Shown one piece after another: positions 52,139-61,206 of a DNA stretch of 64,000 nucleotides. Position 1 is the stretch's first letter. The number at the start of each line of letters is the position of its first letter. This DNA comes from Chloroflexota bacterium (GTDB lineage Bacteria > Chloroflexota > Anaerolineae > Anaerolineales > Anaerolineaceae), in NCBI GenBank assembly GCA_012797815.1, contig JAAZOK010000115.1, positions 20,766 to 84,765 on the forward strand, in the 5' to 3' direction. Under the pieces are notes generated by a model. That model did no database searches, was not told where the DNA came from, and was given only the letters and a program-made list of their open reading frames with translations. The translations under genes and the position numbers were made by a program.

Positions 52139-52966
52139 CTAGGTGCCCCAGTCTCTCAAGTACAAGAAATCGTAGCCGATGGTACGGCTGCCCAATTTGG
52201 CGATGGGCGGCAGCACGCGCTTGAAGTGATAACGCCGGATGCGCTTGACCACCGTATCCACAAAATCTTTGGCGAAACCATCCTCCACACATTCCTCGGG
52301 AGTGTAGCGCTCGTCGATCATCAGGTAGAGCAGTTTATCCACTTCGGCGTAAGTAAAGCCCAGTTCGCCCTCGTCGGTCTGATTTGCCCACAGGTCGGCG
52401 CTGGGGGCTTTTTGGATGATGACCTGCGGGATATCGAGCGCCGCAGCAAGCTGGCGCACCTGGGTCTTATACAGATCGCCGATGGGATTGAAGGCACTGG
52501 CTGAATCGCCGAACAGGGTGGAATAACCCAGCAGGATCTCGGTCTTATTGCTGGTGCCCACCACCAGCCCGCTGAAAGCATTAGACTGGTCATACAGCAC
52601 GATCATGCGGCAGCGCGCCATGATATTACCCTTGCGCTGGTTGTCCATATCGGAGAATTTGTTGATCAAGCCATCCGCCATGTCACTGATGGGGATGGTG
52701 AGAGACTGCACACCGAACTGGTCGATGAGCAGTTGAGCATGTTCCAGTGAATCGGGGGAGGAGGTGCGGTAGGGCATGCGCACTGCCAGTACATTCTCAG
52801 GACCGAGCGCTTTGGCAGCCAGCGCACAGGAGAGGGCGGAATCGATGCCTCCGGAAACACCCACCACCACCTTTTGAAATCCGGCGCGGGTGGTCTCGCG
52901 GCGGATGAAGGCGGTCAGGATCTGGGTCGCCAGATCGGTGTTGATGGTGAGATCGATCTTATTCAT
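52139..52966 (-). CDS. nadE: NH3-dependent NAD synthetase
   Basis: A 275-aa N-type ATP pyrophosphatase that amidates deamido-NAD. The PP-loop is VGVSGGIDSALSCALA at ~35-50; conserved downstream features are GTSNKTEILLGYSTLFGD and KAPSADLWANQTDEGELGF. It has no glutaminase domain, so it is the NH3-type synthetase. The upstream gene encodes a nitrilase whose sequence resembles the missing glutaminase domain. Start: Met at 52966 with GAGG seven bases upstream; the GTG at 52978 is poorly placed. Confidence 0.94.
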   Translation of the reverse strand: MNKIDLTINTDLATQILTAFIRRETTRAGFQKVVVGVSGGIDSALSCALAAKALGPENVLAVRMPYRTSSPDSLEHAQLLIDQFGVQSLTIPISDMADGLINKFSDMDNQRKGNIMARCRMIVLYDQSNAFSGLVVGTSNKTEILLGYSTLFGDSASAFNPIGDLYKTQVRQLAAALDIPQVIIQKAPSADLWANQTDEGELGFTYAEVDKLLYLMIDERYTPEECVEDGFAKDFVDTVVKRIRRYHFKRVLPPIAKLGSRTIGYDFLYLRDWGT

Positions 52967-52974
52967 GGCTTGCC

Positions 52975-53844
52975 TCACTTCCCGGAATTGGAATGCCCGT
53001 TGGATAGGATGCGGTTCAATTCGCGCTGTACCATTGCGGTGCGCTCGTCGCGCAGCAGCGGCAGGCGCGCACGCGTGCGGTGCAGCTGGTTCAGGTCCAG
53101 TTCGACCGTCAGATAAGCTTCTTCGTCGTAGGGAGCCTTCACCAGGCAGTTGCCGTCCGGGTCATACACGGTGGAGCCGCCCCAGAAGTGCAGCCCATCT
53201 TCAAAACCCACCCGGTTGCAGTGCGCCACGAACGAGGTGAAGATGCTGGCGTAAGCGCGGTTGATGCTCTCAACCCACATAGAGGTGGAGAGCTGTGGCG
53301 CAGCGGTCAGCCCTCTGCCGGGGGAGGCGGAAGTGAACAGCAGCAGGTCGGCGCCATCCAACCACAGCAGGTAAGGTGGTGCGATATGCCAGAAATCTTC
53401 GCAGATCAGCACCCCGGCGCGTTCGAACTGCGTGTCAAATGCCTGAGTGGTATCACCCCAGGCGAAAAAGCGCCCTTCGTCGAATAATCCATAGGTGGGC
53501 AAATATACCTTGCGGTGCACGTGTACCAACTTGCCTTTGGAAAGATAGGCATCGGCAATATAGAAGCGATTGCGTTCATCCTCTTCCACAAAGCCGACCA
53601 GCAGGTCCAGGTTGTGACTGGCTTTGAAAAGTTCTTTGAAAACAGGGTCATCGGGAGCGGGATGATGCGCCACGGCGGGTACCAGGTCTTGCAATACATA
53701 ACCCGTCAGGGAGAGCTCGGGGAACATGAGCAGGTCGGCGCCGTCTTTGTGCGCCTTTTCAATATACTCCAGGTGTTTTTGCAGGTTTGCATCTACCACA
53801 CCCAGTTTGGTATCGATCTGTGCCATTCCCAGACGCATTTTCAT
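52975..53844 (-). CDS. Carbon-nitrogen hydrolase, likely glutaminase partner of NadE
   Basis: A 289-aa nitrilase-superfamily enzyme. The Glu-Lys-Cys triad is visible: MFPELSLTGY (Glu), HVHRKVYLPTYGLFDEGRFF (Lys), GVLICEDFWHIAPP (Cys). The segment after the Lys matches the N-terminal glutaminase domain of two-domain NAD synthetases (KqhLPnYgvFDE.RyF). Together with nadE, whose stop-side overlaps its end, this looks like a two-gene glutamine-dependent NAD synthetase. Start: Met at 53844; an internal Met at 53838 is an alternative. Confidence 0.88.
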   Translation of the reverse strand: MKMRLGMAQIDTKLGVVDANLQKHLEYIEKAHKDGADLLMFPELSLTGYVLQDLVPAVAHHPAPDDPVFKELFKASHNLDLLVGFVEEDERNRFYIADAYLSKGKLVHVHRKVYLPTYGLFDEGRFFAWGDTTQAFDTQFERAGVLICEDFWHIAPPYLLWLDGADLLLFTSASPGRGLTAAPQLSTSMWVESINRAYASIFTSFVAHCNRVGFEDGLHFWGGSTVYDPDGNCLVKAPYDEEAYLTVELDLNQLHRTRARLPLLRDERTAMVQRELNRILSNGHSNSGK

Positions 53845-53890
53845 AGGTCCGTCCTGTTTATCGTGTTTTCCTAATGTATTGTAACCCAAA

Positions 53891-53921
53891 AGAAAAGGGC
53901 GCCATACTGAACTGCGCCCTT
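53891..53921 (-). terminator. Intrinsic terminator of the M29 aminopeptidase gene
   Basis: Stem AAGGGCGC (53895-53902) with GCGCCCTT (53914-53921); on the minus strand it is followed by TTCTTTTGGG with T-rich sequence. It lies 21 bases after the M29 stop. Confidence 0.85.
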
Positions 53922-53942
53922 CCCGGATGTTGCGTTGCGATT

Positions 53943-55052
53943 TCAGAAATCGATCACGAATTTGCCGTTTTCATACAGCAGTTCATCATCCACCTCGATC
54001 CTGCCGCCGTTGCGCAGGTCGCAGATCATATCCCAGTGGATAGCGGATTCGTTCTGGCTGAGGGTTTCCGGATAACCGTGACCCAGTGCCATATGGAAAC
54101 TGCCGCCGATCTTCTCATCGAACAGGATCTGCCCGGTGAATTTCTGGATGCCTTCGTTGGTGCCGATGGCAAATTCACCCAGGTAGCGCGATCCGGCATC
54201 GGTATCCAACTTTTTCATCAGGAATTCTTCGTTCTTCTCGGCGCTGGCTTTGACGACCTTGCCGTTCTCGAACCACAACCGCACGCCGGTCACTTCAAAG
54301 CCCTCGTACATGGTCGGATAGGAAAAATAAACGTGCCCGTTCATCGAATCTTCGATCGGAGAAGTGAAGACTTCCCCATCCGGCACGTTGACCTTGCAGG
54401 CGCAATTTTCAAAGGGTCTGCCCTTGATGCTCAGAGTGAGATCGGTTTCGGGAGCGACCACATGCACACGTTCTTTGCCTTTCAACCATTGGATGACCTT
54501 ATCCTGCCGGGCAGCCACTTTCTTCCAGTAGCCGACCGGATCGTCCTGGTCGGGCATGCAGGCGTTGTAGACAAAATCCTCAAAATCGGGCAGGCTCATA
54601 TTCGCATCCTGCGCGTATGCCTGGGTGGGGAATAGGGAGAGCACCCAGTGCATTTCTCCTTTTTGCTCACGGTCGAGCATGATCCTGGAGATCTTGCCGC
54701 CTTCGGCTGTGAATTTGGAGACCAGATCGGGATCAAATCCGGAATACTCCTTGGTGTTCGATTCACCCAGAATGCGCACGCGATGATCATAAGTTTCGAC
54801 AAAGTGCTTCAACTCTTCCAAATAGGCTGCGAATTTTTCCGGTTTCCCATAGCGAAAATAGCTGTCTGTCATTCCCTCGGGATATTGGTAAATGAAGGGT
54901 ACTGCCCCTCGTTCCAGACAGGCATTGAAGATTGCCATCATCAGCGGTTCGCCGCCTTTTTCACCCTGTAGCAGCACACGCTGGTCGGCTTTGACACCCA
55001 GCGAATAATCGACCAGCATTGCCGCAAGTTTCTTTACACGAGGATCACTCAT
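53943..55052 (-). CDS. M29-family aminopeptidase
   Basis: A 369-aa metallopeptidase of the thermophilic aminopeptidase T/AmpS type. Metal-binding and signature segments near the C terminus: VNVPDGEVFTSPIEDSMNGH, LGEFAIGTNEGI, EKIGGSFHMALGHGYPE and SAIHWDMICDLRNGG. Length fits (~370-410). AAGGAGAAG lies five bases before the ATG. Monocistronic, with a strong terminator and a divergent hydrolase gene upstream. Confidence 0.93.
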   Translation of the reverse strand: MSDPRVKKLAAMLVDYSLGVKADQRVLLQGEKGGEPLMMAIFNACLERGAVPFIYQYPEGMTDSYFRYGKPEKFAAYLEELKHFVETYDHRVRILGESNTKEYSGFDPDLVSKFTAEGGKISRIMLDREQKGEMHWVLSLFPTQAYAQDANMSLPDFEDFVYNACMPDQDDPVGYWKKVAARQDKVIQWLKGKERVHVVAPETDLTLSIKGRPFENCACKVNVPDGEVFTSPIEDSMNGHVYFSYPTMYEGFEVTGVRLWFENGKVVKASAEKNEEFLMKKLDTDAGSRYLGEFAIGTNEGIQKFTGQILFDEKIGGSFHMALGHGYPETLSQNESAIHWDMICDLRNGGRIEVDDELLYENGKFVIDF

Positions 55053-55171
55053 TTTCTTCTCCTTGAAATTGAAATTATGGCTGCCTTTATTGTAAATGTT
55101 AACGTAGAAAAAATGGAATAATCAAATGTCCTATTAAAATAGAGATAAGGAATACCTTCAAGGAGGTAAAG

Positions 55172-55858
55172 ATGAGTACTACTTTGACCTTTTATGGGCA
55201 TGCCAGTTTTGGCTTGCAGGTCGGGCAACAGCATCTGTTGTTCGATCCCTTTTTCAGTGGCAATCCGGCTGCCAGCACCAGCGCAGATGAAGTGGACGCG
55301 GACTACATTCTGGTGAGCCACGGGCATAGCGACCACCTGGGAGATGCACTCAGGATCGCCAAACGTTGTGGTGCTACCGTGATCGCAGTGGCAGAAATTG
55401 CCGGCTGGTTGAAGGAACATGGGGTGAAAACGCACGCCCAGCACCTGGGAGGTGGTTTTACCTATCCCTTTGGGTACTGCAAATTGACCCTGGCACTGCA
55501 TGGCTCGGATCTGCCGGATGGCTCGTATGGCGGCAACCCGGCGGGCTTTTTGCTGACCCTGCCGGATGAACAGAAACTGTACTTTGCGGGTGATACCGGC
55601 TTGTTCGGTGATATGCGCCTGATCGGGGATGAAGGGGTGGCACTGGCGCTGCTGCCCATTGGCGATAATTACACCATGGGTCCGGCAGATGCCTTGCGCG
55701 CGGTGGAGTTTCTACGTCCCGGGGTGGTGATTCCCATGCATTACAATACCTTCCCGCTCATCCGGCAGGATGCGGCAGCCTGGAAGCGCCAGGTGGAGGA
55801 GAAAACCGACAGTCAGGTGGTCATCCTGCAGCCGGGTGAAAGCTATGTACTGACTTGA
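55172..55858 (+). CDS. UPF0173-type metal-dependent hydrolase (metallo-beta-lactamase fold)
   Basis: A 228-aa MBL-fold hydrolase of the YtkL family. The zinc motif is SHGHSDHLGD, preceded by HASFGLQVGQQHLLFDPFF; further metal-binding residues lie in GGNPAGFLLTL, FAGDTGLFGDMRLI and PMHYNTFPLI. Length is standard. AAGGAGGT precedes the ATG. Substrate unknown. Confidence 0.93.
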   Translation: MSTTLTFYGHASFGLQVGQQHLLFDPFFSGNPAASTSADEVDADYILVSHGHSDHLGDALRIAKRCGATVIAVAEIAGWLKEHGVKTHAQHLGGGFTYPFGYCKLTLALHGSDLPDGSYGGNPAGFLLTLPDEQKLYFAGDTGLFGDMRLIGDEGVALALLPIGDNYTMGPADALRAVEFLRPGVVIPMHYNTFPLIRQDAAAWKRQVEEKTDSQVVILQPGESYVLT

Positions 55859-55929
55859 ACAACCTTGATAGCTTTTGCCAGACTTCATTCTTTATCATAA
55901 ACCCCACTTTCTAAAGAAAGCGTTATTGC

Positions 55930-57204
55930 ATGACTGAAAAGAAGTTTTACCAGTTGAATATTGCGCAGCGCCGCCAGGTGCTGCATGATCAGAGCGGGCT
56001 GAGTGCTGAAGAACTGGCGGTGTTTGATCCGCAGCGCGGACTTACTACGGCACAGGCAGACCTGATGGTCGAAAACGTGGTGGGGGTGTTCGGATTGCCA
56101 CTGGGCATCGCCCAGCATTTTGTGGTCAACGGCAGATCTGTGCTGGTGCCGATGGCGGTGGAAGAGCCTTCCGTGGTGGCTGCCGCTTCTTACATGGCGA
56201 AACTGGCGCAGGCGGGTGGCGGTTTTACTGCCGCTGTCTCCTCACAGGAGATGATCGGTCAATTGCAGATATTGGATGTGCCCGATATTCCGGCGGCTGA
56301 ACGGGTTTTGACGGAAGCCAGAGAAGAGATCTTGGAAGAAGCGGGAAGTGCCGACCCCATGCTGCTGCAATTGGGTGGCGGTCCGCGCGATTTGCAGATC
56401 CGCATCATCGAAGACTCCCCACCTGGCAGTTTTCTGGTGCTGCACCTCATCATGGATGTAAAAGATGCCATGGGTGCCAATACTGTCAACACTGCCCTGG
56501 AACACATCAGCCCGCTGGTGGAGCAGTTGACCGGCGGCAGGGTGTTGCTGCGCATCCTTTCCAACCTGGCGGACCGCAGGCTGGCGAAAGCCACCTGCAC
56601 TATCCCTGTGGATGCATTGGCGTTTGATCAATTCAGCGGTGCGGATGTGCGCGACCGCATTGTGGAAGCCTGGGCGTTTGCCGCAGTGGATCCCTATCGT
56701 GCTGCAACCCACAACAAGGGCATCATGAACGGGGTGGATGCGGTGGTGATCGCCACTGGCAATGATTGGCGCGCGGTGGAAGCCGGCGCGCATGCCTATG
56801 CTGCCCGTAGCGGGCGCTATACTTCCCTCAGCACCTGGTCGGTGAACGAAAAAGGTGATCTGGTGGGTGAGCTGGAAATGCCCATGGCGGTTGGCATCGT
56901 GGGTGGGGCAACCCGCGTGCACCCGGCTGCCCAGGCAGCTTTGAAACTGATGGGAGTGCAAAAAGCTTCCGACCTGGCTGAGATCATCGTCTCGGTCGGG
57001 CTGGCGCAGAACCTGGGTGCGCTGCGTGCCCTGGCGACGGAAGGCATTCAGCGCGGGCACATGACCCTGCACGCCCGCCAGGTGGCAGCCGCAGCCGGCG
57101 CATCTTCAGAGCTGATCCCGGCGCTCGCCGAGCAACTGGTCAAGGAAGGTAACATCCGCCTGGACCGCGCCATCACAATCCTGAACGAATGGAGCAAGCA
57201 GTGA
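55930..57204 (+). CDS. Class II hydroxymethylglutaryl-CoA reductase
   Basis: A 424-aa reductase converting HMG-CoA to mevalonate. Class II features: [17 protein letters not shown] with the catalytic Glu near the start, [17 protein letters not shown] [36 protein letters not shown] with the catalytic Lys and Asp, GGATRVHP, and the late HMTLHAR with the catalytic His. The ribosome binding site is weak. It overlaps the HMG-CoA synthase gene by four bases (GTGA), and the cluster continues with a thiolase-like gene and DUF35, so it is biosynthetic here rather than mevalonate-degrading. Isoprenoid role for membrane lipids or quinones is inferred. Confidence 0.93.
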   Translation: MTEKKFYQLNIAQRRQVLHDQSGLSAEELAVFDPQRGLTTAQADLMVENVVGVFGLPLGIAQHFVVNGRSVLVPMAVEEPSVVAAASYMAKLAQAGGGFTAAVSSQEMIGQLQILDVPDIPAAERVLTEAREEILEEAGSADPMLLQLGGGPRDLQIRIIEDSPPGSFLVLHLIMDVKDAMGANTVNTALEHISPLVEQLTGGRVLLRILSNLADRRLAKATCTIPVDALAFDQFSGADVRDRIVEAWAFAAVDPYRAATHNKGIMNGVDAVVIATGNDWRAVEAGAHAYAARSGRYTSLSTWSVNEKGDLVGELEMPMAVGIVGGATRVHPAAQAALKLMGVQKASDLAEIIVSVGLAQNLGALRALATEGIQRGHMTLHARQVAAAAGASSELIPALAEQLVKEGNIRLDRAITILNEWSKQ

Positions 57205-58271
57205 ACGAGAAAGAAGATCTGTTATTGAGACCCGCCCGACCGGTGGGTATTGTGGGGTATGGTGCTTACATTCCCCAGTACCGCCTGCCGGCAACGGAAG
57301 TGCTGCGCATCTGGCAGGGGGAAGAAGGCGGTACCCCCATTAAAGAGAAAGCCGTGCCGGGTCTGGATGAGGATACCGTCACCATTTCCATCGAAGCGGC
57401 GCGCAACGCGTTGGCACGGGCGGGCATCGACCCGCTGGAATTGCGTGCGGTATGGACCGGCTCGGAATCGCACCCCTATGCCGTCAAGCCCAGCTCCACC
57501 ATCGTGGCAGAAGCCATCGGTGCGCCGGTGCACATCCAGGCGGCGGATATGGAATTTGCCTGCAAAGCCGGCACGGAAGCCATGGTGGCTGCCATGGGGC
57601 TGGTGGGCTCCGGCATGGGCGAGTATGCCCTGGCGATCGGCGCGGATACGGCACAGGGCAAGCCGGGCGACGCGCTCGAATTCACCGCGGGGGCGGGTGG
57701 AGCGGCTTTTGTGATCGGTCCGGCAGAAAATGCACTGGCGACTATCAACGCCTGCTATTCCTTTGTGACGGACACACCTGATTTCTGGCGCCGCCAGTAT
57801 CAGAAATATCCCGAACACGGGCAGCGTTTCACCGGAGAACCGGCTTATTTCAAGCACGTCAGCACGGCAGCTCAGACCATGCTTGACCAGTTAGGTGCCA
57901 ACCCCGCCGATTATGCGTACGCGGTCTTTCACCAGCCCAACGCCAAATTTCCCCAGCGCATGGCAAAACAGCTCGGTTTCAGCAAAGAACAGATCGAAGC
58001 GGGCTTGCTTGCGCCCGTCATCGGCAACACCTATGCCGGAGCGGCGCTGGTGGGCTTGAGCGCAGTGCTGGATATCGCCAAACCGGGTGAGCGCATTTTC
58101 GTGGTGTCGTATGGATCGGGCTCGGGCTCGGATGCCTTTGACATCCGGGTGACGGACCTGGTCGAAGCGCGGCGCGCCAAAGCGCCTTCTACCCAGCAGT
58201 ATATTGCACGGCGTATCGAGATCGATTATGCCACCTATGCCCGCTATCGCGGCAAGATCACCATGAAATAA
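57201..58271 (+). CDS. Archaeal-type hydroxymethylglutaryl-CoA synthase
   Basis: A 356-aa thiolase-superfamily enzyme condensing acetyl-CoA with acetoacetyl-CoA. It is of the archaeal type: [35 protein letters not shown], catalytic Cys121 in [34 protein letters not shown] with the His, [14 protein letters not shown] with the Asn, and [11 protein letters not shown]. All expected catalytic residues are present. Start GTG at 57201 overlaps the reductase stop (GTGA) and has GGAG six bases upstream; the ATG 12 bases earlier is less well placed. The paired thiolase and DUF35 genes follow. Confidence 0.92.
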   Translation: MNEKEDLLLRPARPVGIVGYGAYIPQYRLPATEVLRIWQGEEGGTPIKEKAVPGLDEDTVTISIEAARNALARAGIDPLELRAVWTGSESHPYAVKPSSTIVAEAIGAPVHIQAADMEFACKAGTEAMVAAMGLVGSGMGEYALAIGADTAQGKPGDALEFTAGAGGAAFVIGPAENALATINACYSFVTDTPDFWRRQYQKYPEHGQRFTGEPAYFKHVSTAAQTMLDQLGANPADYAYAVFHQPNAKFPQRMAKQLGFSKEQIEAGLLAPVIGNTYAGAALVGLSAVLDIAKPGERIFVVSYGSGSGSDAFDIRVTDLVEARRAKAPSTQQYIARRIEIDYATYARYRGKITMK

Positions 58272-58280
58272 GGCATACTG

Positions 58281-59432
58281 ATGAATGATGTTGCCATCCT
58301 TGGGATCGGGCAGATGCCGGTCGGTGAGCATTGGGAAAAGACACTCGCCAATTTGAGCACGGCTGCCATCCGTAGCGCGTTGCAGGATGCGGGCAACCCG
58401 CAGCCTGAGATCGTGTACATCGGTAATTTCCTGGCATCTTCCATTTCGCATCAAGCCAACCTGGGAGCGCTGGTGTGCGAAGCTGCCGGATTGGTCGGGG
58501 TAGAGGGCACCACCGTGGAAGCGGGGGAAGCCTCCGGCGCTGCTGCATTAAATATGGGTTACCTGGCAGTACGCTCCGGCATGGCGGATTGTGTGCTGGT
58601 GGTAGGGGTGGAGAAGATCACCGATATGGTCGGCGCCGAAGTGGAAGCTTTCGTGGCGCAGAGCGGTGATTACGATTATGAAGGCATGCAGGGTATCACC
58701 CCTAACGCCATGGCGGGGCTGCTCATGCAGCGTTATCTGACCGACTATCAGGCGCCGCGCGATGCCTTTGGGGTGTTCCCGGTCACTGCCCATCACAACG
58801 CGCTCAACAATCCGCAGGCGATGTACCGGCGCGAGGTGGATCTGGAAGCTTATCAGAAAGCGCCCGCAGTGCAAGCCATGCTCAAGCTGCATGACATGCC
58901 CTCCTATGCGGATGGGGCGGCTGCAGTGGTGCTGGTGAATGAAAAGCTGGTGAAACCCGGGCAGAAGGCGGTGCAGGTGAGCGCCTGCGAGATCGCCAGC
59001 GATACCCTGGCGGTGCACGACCGCGCGGATATGCTGGCTTTTGACGCGGTGCGCATCAGCACTGAAGATGCCCTGCGCAAAGCGGGCATCACGCGCGATT
59101 GTCTGGACTTATTCGAATGCTGGGATGCCCCGTCCATCTATGGCATGCTCTCTTTTGAAGCTGCCGGTTTCGCCGAACGCGGCAGGGGCTGGCAGACCGC
59201 CACCCCGGCTGCCCTGGCGCTGGACGGCAGACTGCCCATTGCCAGCATGGGCGGCATCAAGGCGCGCGGTTTTGCGCCCGGCGCGGCGGGAATCTACCAG
59301 GTGGTGGATGCCGTCATGCAGTTGCGCGGGACGGCCGGTAAGAACCAGATCGCGGATGCGCGAACGGCTATGACCCAGGCGCTCAGCGGGGCGGCTGCCA
59401 GCGCGGTCACCACCATTTTGCGGACACTGTAA
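58281..59432 (+). CDS. Archaeal-type thiolase-like protein lacking catalytic residues
   Basis: A 383-aa thiolase/SCP-x-family protein. The start MNDVAILGIGQMPVGEHWEK and VGVEKITDM, with SASG-like VEAGEASGAAAL, place it next to archaeal acetoacetyl-CoA thiolases. Aligned by eye, the nucleophile Cys of ACASG is Glu83 (GEASG), the His of the LHDAF motif is Trp281 (ECWDAP), and the GHP motif is GFAP (Phe331). It therefore should not be an ordinary thiolase. With the adjacent DUF35 it resembles the Ltp2-DUF35 aldolase pairing or a structural thiolase. Start ATG 58281, nine bases after the synthase stop; AAGG upstream. Confidence 0.8.
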   Translation: MNDVAILGIGQMPVGEHWEKTLANLSTAAIRSALQDAGNPQPEIVYIGNFLASSISHQANLGALVCEAAGLVGVEGTTVEAGEASGAAALNMGYLAVRSGMADCVLVVGVEKITDMVGAEVEAFVAQSGDYDYEGMQGITPNAMAGLLMQRYLTDYQAPRDAFGVFPVTAHHNALNNPQAMYRREVDLEAYQKAPAVQAMLKLHDMPSYADGAAAVVLVNEKLVKPGQKAVQVSACEIASDTLAVHDRADMLAFDAVRISTEDALRKAGITRDCLDLFECWDAPSIYGMLSFEAAGFAERGRGWQTATPAALALDGRLPIASMGGIKARGFAPGAAGIYQVVDAVMQLRGTAGKNQIADARTAMTQALSGAAASAVTTILRTL

Positions 59433-59516
59433 ATTCCTATCAGGTTCAAAAATTGATAGCTTTTGAGAGAGAAAGCTCTTTAAACTTGCATCACTCTCAC
59501 AAAGGAGTGATTATTA

Positions 59517-59915
59517 ATGGAAGTACCACGCAATTGGCGATTACAAAAACAACGACTGGGATTGGTGGGCGAAGTGTGCCCGCACTGCCAGGCGAAGATC
59601 TTTCCCGCCCGGGATGTCTGCCCGGAATGCGGTGGCGAAGCCAAGACGGCTTTCAAATTTAGCGGTAAAGGCGAAGTGTATTCTTTCACCACCATGTACA
59701 GCGTGCCATCCGGTTTCGAACAGAACGCACCCTACACGGTGGCGCTGGTCAAGCTGGAAGAAGGACCCATCATCACGGCACAGCTCACCGATGTGGGCGA
59801 ACAGGAAGTGAAGATCGGCACCCCGGTGGAGATGGTCACCCGTCGCATCCGCCAGGATGGCGACGAAAGAGGTATGCTGATCTACGGGTATAAATTCAGA
59901 CCGGTGATGGGATAA
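59517..59915 (+). CDS. DUF35 zinc-ribbon OB-fold protein
   Basis: A 132-aa scaffold protein. The N-terminal zinc ribbon is EVCPHCQAKIFPARDVCPEC (two CxxC), followed by an OB fold with GKGEVYSFTTMYSVPSGF and PYTVALVKLEEGPIITAQL. DUF35 proteins bridge thiolase and HMG-CoA synthase in archaea and partner Ltp2 in sterol side-chain cleavage. AAGGAG lies 10 bases before the ATG, inside a short hairpin (CACTC/GAGTG) that could limit its translation. Last gene of the cluster. Confidence 0.9.
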   Translation: MEVPRNWRLQKQRLGLVGEVCPHCQAKIFPARDVCPECGGEAKTAFKFSGKGEVYSFTTMYSVPSGFEQNAPYTVALVKLEEGPIITAQLTDVGEQEVKIGTPVEMVTRRIRQDGDERGMLIYGYKFRPVMG

Positions 59916-59934
59916 AGAATTTCAGGAAAGATTG

Positions 59935-59967
59935 AATCGCTCTCTAGTGACAGAGGGCGATTTTTTT
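59935..59967 (+). terminator. Intrinsic terminator of the HMG-CoA cluster
   Basis: A 10-bp stem (AATCGCTCTC at 59935-59944 with GAGGGCGATT at 59953-59962, one G-U pair) followed by TTTTTTT, 20 bases after the DUF35 stop. It marks the end of GC-typical DNA. Confidence 0.9.
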
Positions 59968-60168
59968 ACTTAGAAGAATGTTCCAAAAAGATTTAAGTAT
60001 GAATCAGACTGAGTTTTAATAATTTAAGACAGGTTCATTTCTATAACTCAAAAAGCTCTTGGTATAAAATATCAACAAACTTATTTTGTAGATTGGTGCT
60101 TTTAATAAAAAAAGGATTGTGGAAATTTGTAAGTCCGAATAATTAGCATATGCGTTAAAATTATATTT

Positions 60169-60975
60169 ATGGCTGAGTGTTTGTTTTGCTCTTCCAATGG
60201 TTTATTTTCAACTGTTGAACACATAATTCCCGAGTCACTTGGGAATGACGACCTCTTGTTAAGAGATACCGTATGTGATTCATGTCAAAATTACTTTGGA
60301 AAAGAAGTAGAACAATTCGTATTAGCAAAAACTCCGCTAGCTTTTTGGCGCACCTTTCTTGGAATTAAGACTAAAAAAGGAAAAAATCCGGCAGTAAATC
60401 TTTCTCAACCTAAGATTGATAAAGGCGTTTTTCCGTCAGTACACCCAGCGCATGACAATATGGAATTTATTTATCATGATGATGGGTCATTATCGTTTGG
60501 AACTGAAGACCTAGAGTTAGAAAAGAAAATTGTTTCTGGAGAAAAAGAAAAATTAATTCTTGTCTCTACCCCTAAAATTCTTTACATGCTTGGTAGGTTT
60601 TTTTGTAAAGTTGGAATAGAACTTATTTATTCGTATAATCCTGAATTAGCTAAATCTGGAGTTTTTGAGAAAGCACGCCGGTATGCAAGATTTGGAGAGT
60701 TTAATGGATTATGGCCCTTGTTTCACTTTTCAAAAGGAGAACCTTCGGATTTTCGTGAATATCGAGAAGATGAATTGGGATTAATTGAGAATGTCCATTG
60801 TTATTCGTATCACCTTTTTCTCTGTATTGAACAATACTGGTTATTCTTATTTTCAATGGGAACAGATAATTGGATTATTTCTTTAAATGATCCATTTCCT
60901 AATCCTATTATTAAAGAAGCATTCCCAAATAACAAACTTAATCTTATCTGGTATACGCAAAATGAATTTAAGTAA
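60169..60975 (+). CDS. HNH-endonuclease-like protein in AT-rich DNA
   Basis: A 268-aa protein. The first 45 residues form an HNH_5-like zinc nuclease site: CLFCSSNGLFSTVEHIIPES (CxxC then EHIIP), then DTVCDSCQNYFGKEVEQ (second CxxC and the Asn/His position N). The remaining ~220 residues are not recognised. It is much more AT-rich than the core genes. There is no Shine-Dalgarno; TAAAAT at 60156-60161 lies so near the ATG that a leaderless message is likely. It stands alone beside a transposase remnant. Role in defence or mobility is plausible only. Confidence 0.8.
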   Translation: MAECLFCSSNGLFSTVEHIIPESLGNDDLLLRDTVCDSCQNYFGKEVEQFVLAKTPLAFWRTFLGIKTKKGKNPAVNLSQPKIDKGVFPSVHPAHDNMEFIYHDDGSLSFGTEDLELEKKIVSGEKEKLILVSTPKILYMLGRFFCKVGIELIYSYNPELAKSGVFEKARRYARFGEFNGLWPLFHFSKGEPSDFREYREDELGLIENVHCYSYHLFLCIEQYWLFLFSMGTDNWIISLNDPFPNPIIKEAFPNNKLNLIWYTQNEFK

Positions 60976-60983
60976 TAGGTGGT

Positions 60984-61142
60984 TTAAGAACGCACCCAAC
61001 TAGAAGATACTTCAAAAACGGAGAGTCTTTTGGTGCGGACCAGGTTGCAGGCAAGGGCAAAAATTAAGCCGTTGATAAAGCGGAGTTGGTCAGCCATTCT
61101 CCCTTGAAGTGTGGTTTTGGCATGCGTCAAAACTGTATGGCA
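60984..61142 (-). pseudogene. Transposase C-terminal remnant (IS4-like)
   Basis: The minus strand from 61142 to 60984 encodes ~52 residues ending at TAA with no start codon. It contains HAKTTLQGRMADQLRFING then FALACNLVRTKRL, reminiscent of the end of IS4-family DDE transposases, where 'KTTLGM....A.NLIR' follows the catalytic Glu. The upstream part of the gene and terminal inverted repeats are not visible. Resemblance is by eye only. Confidence 0.4.
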
Positions 61143-61206
61143 TCAACAGTATATAATTGGCACAGCGGCTGCATGCTAAAGGTAATAATGGTTGGAGGGA
61201 AACAGG

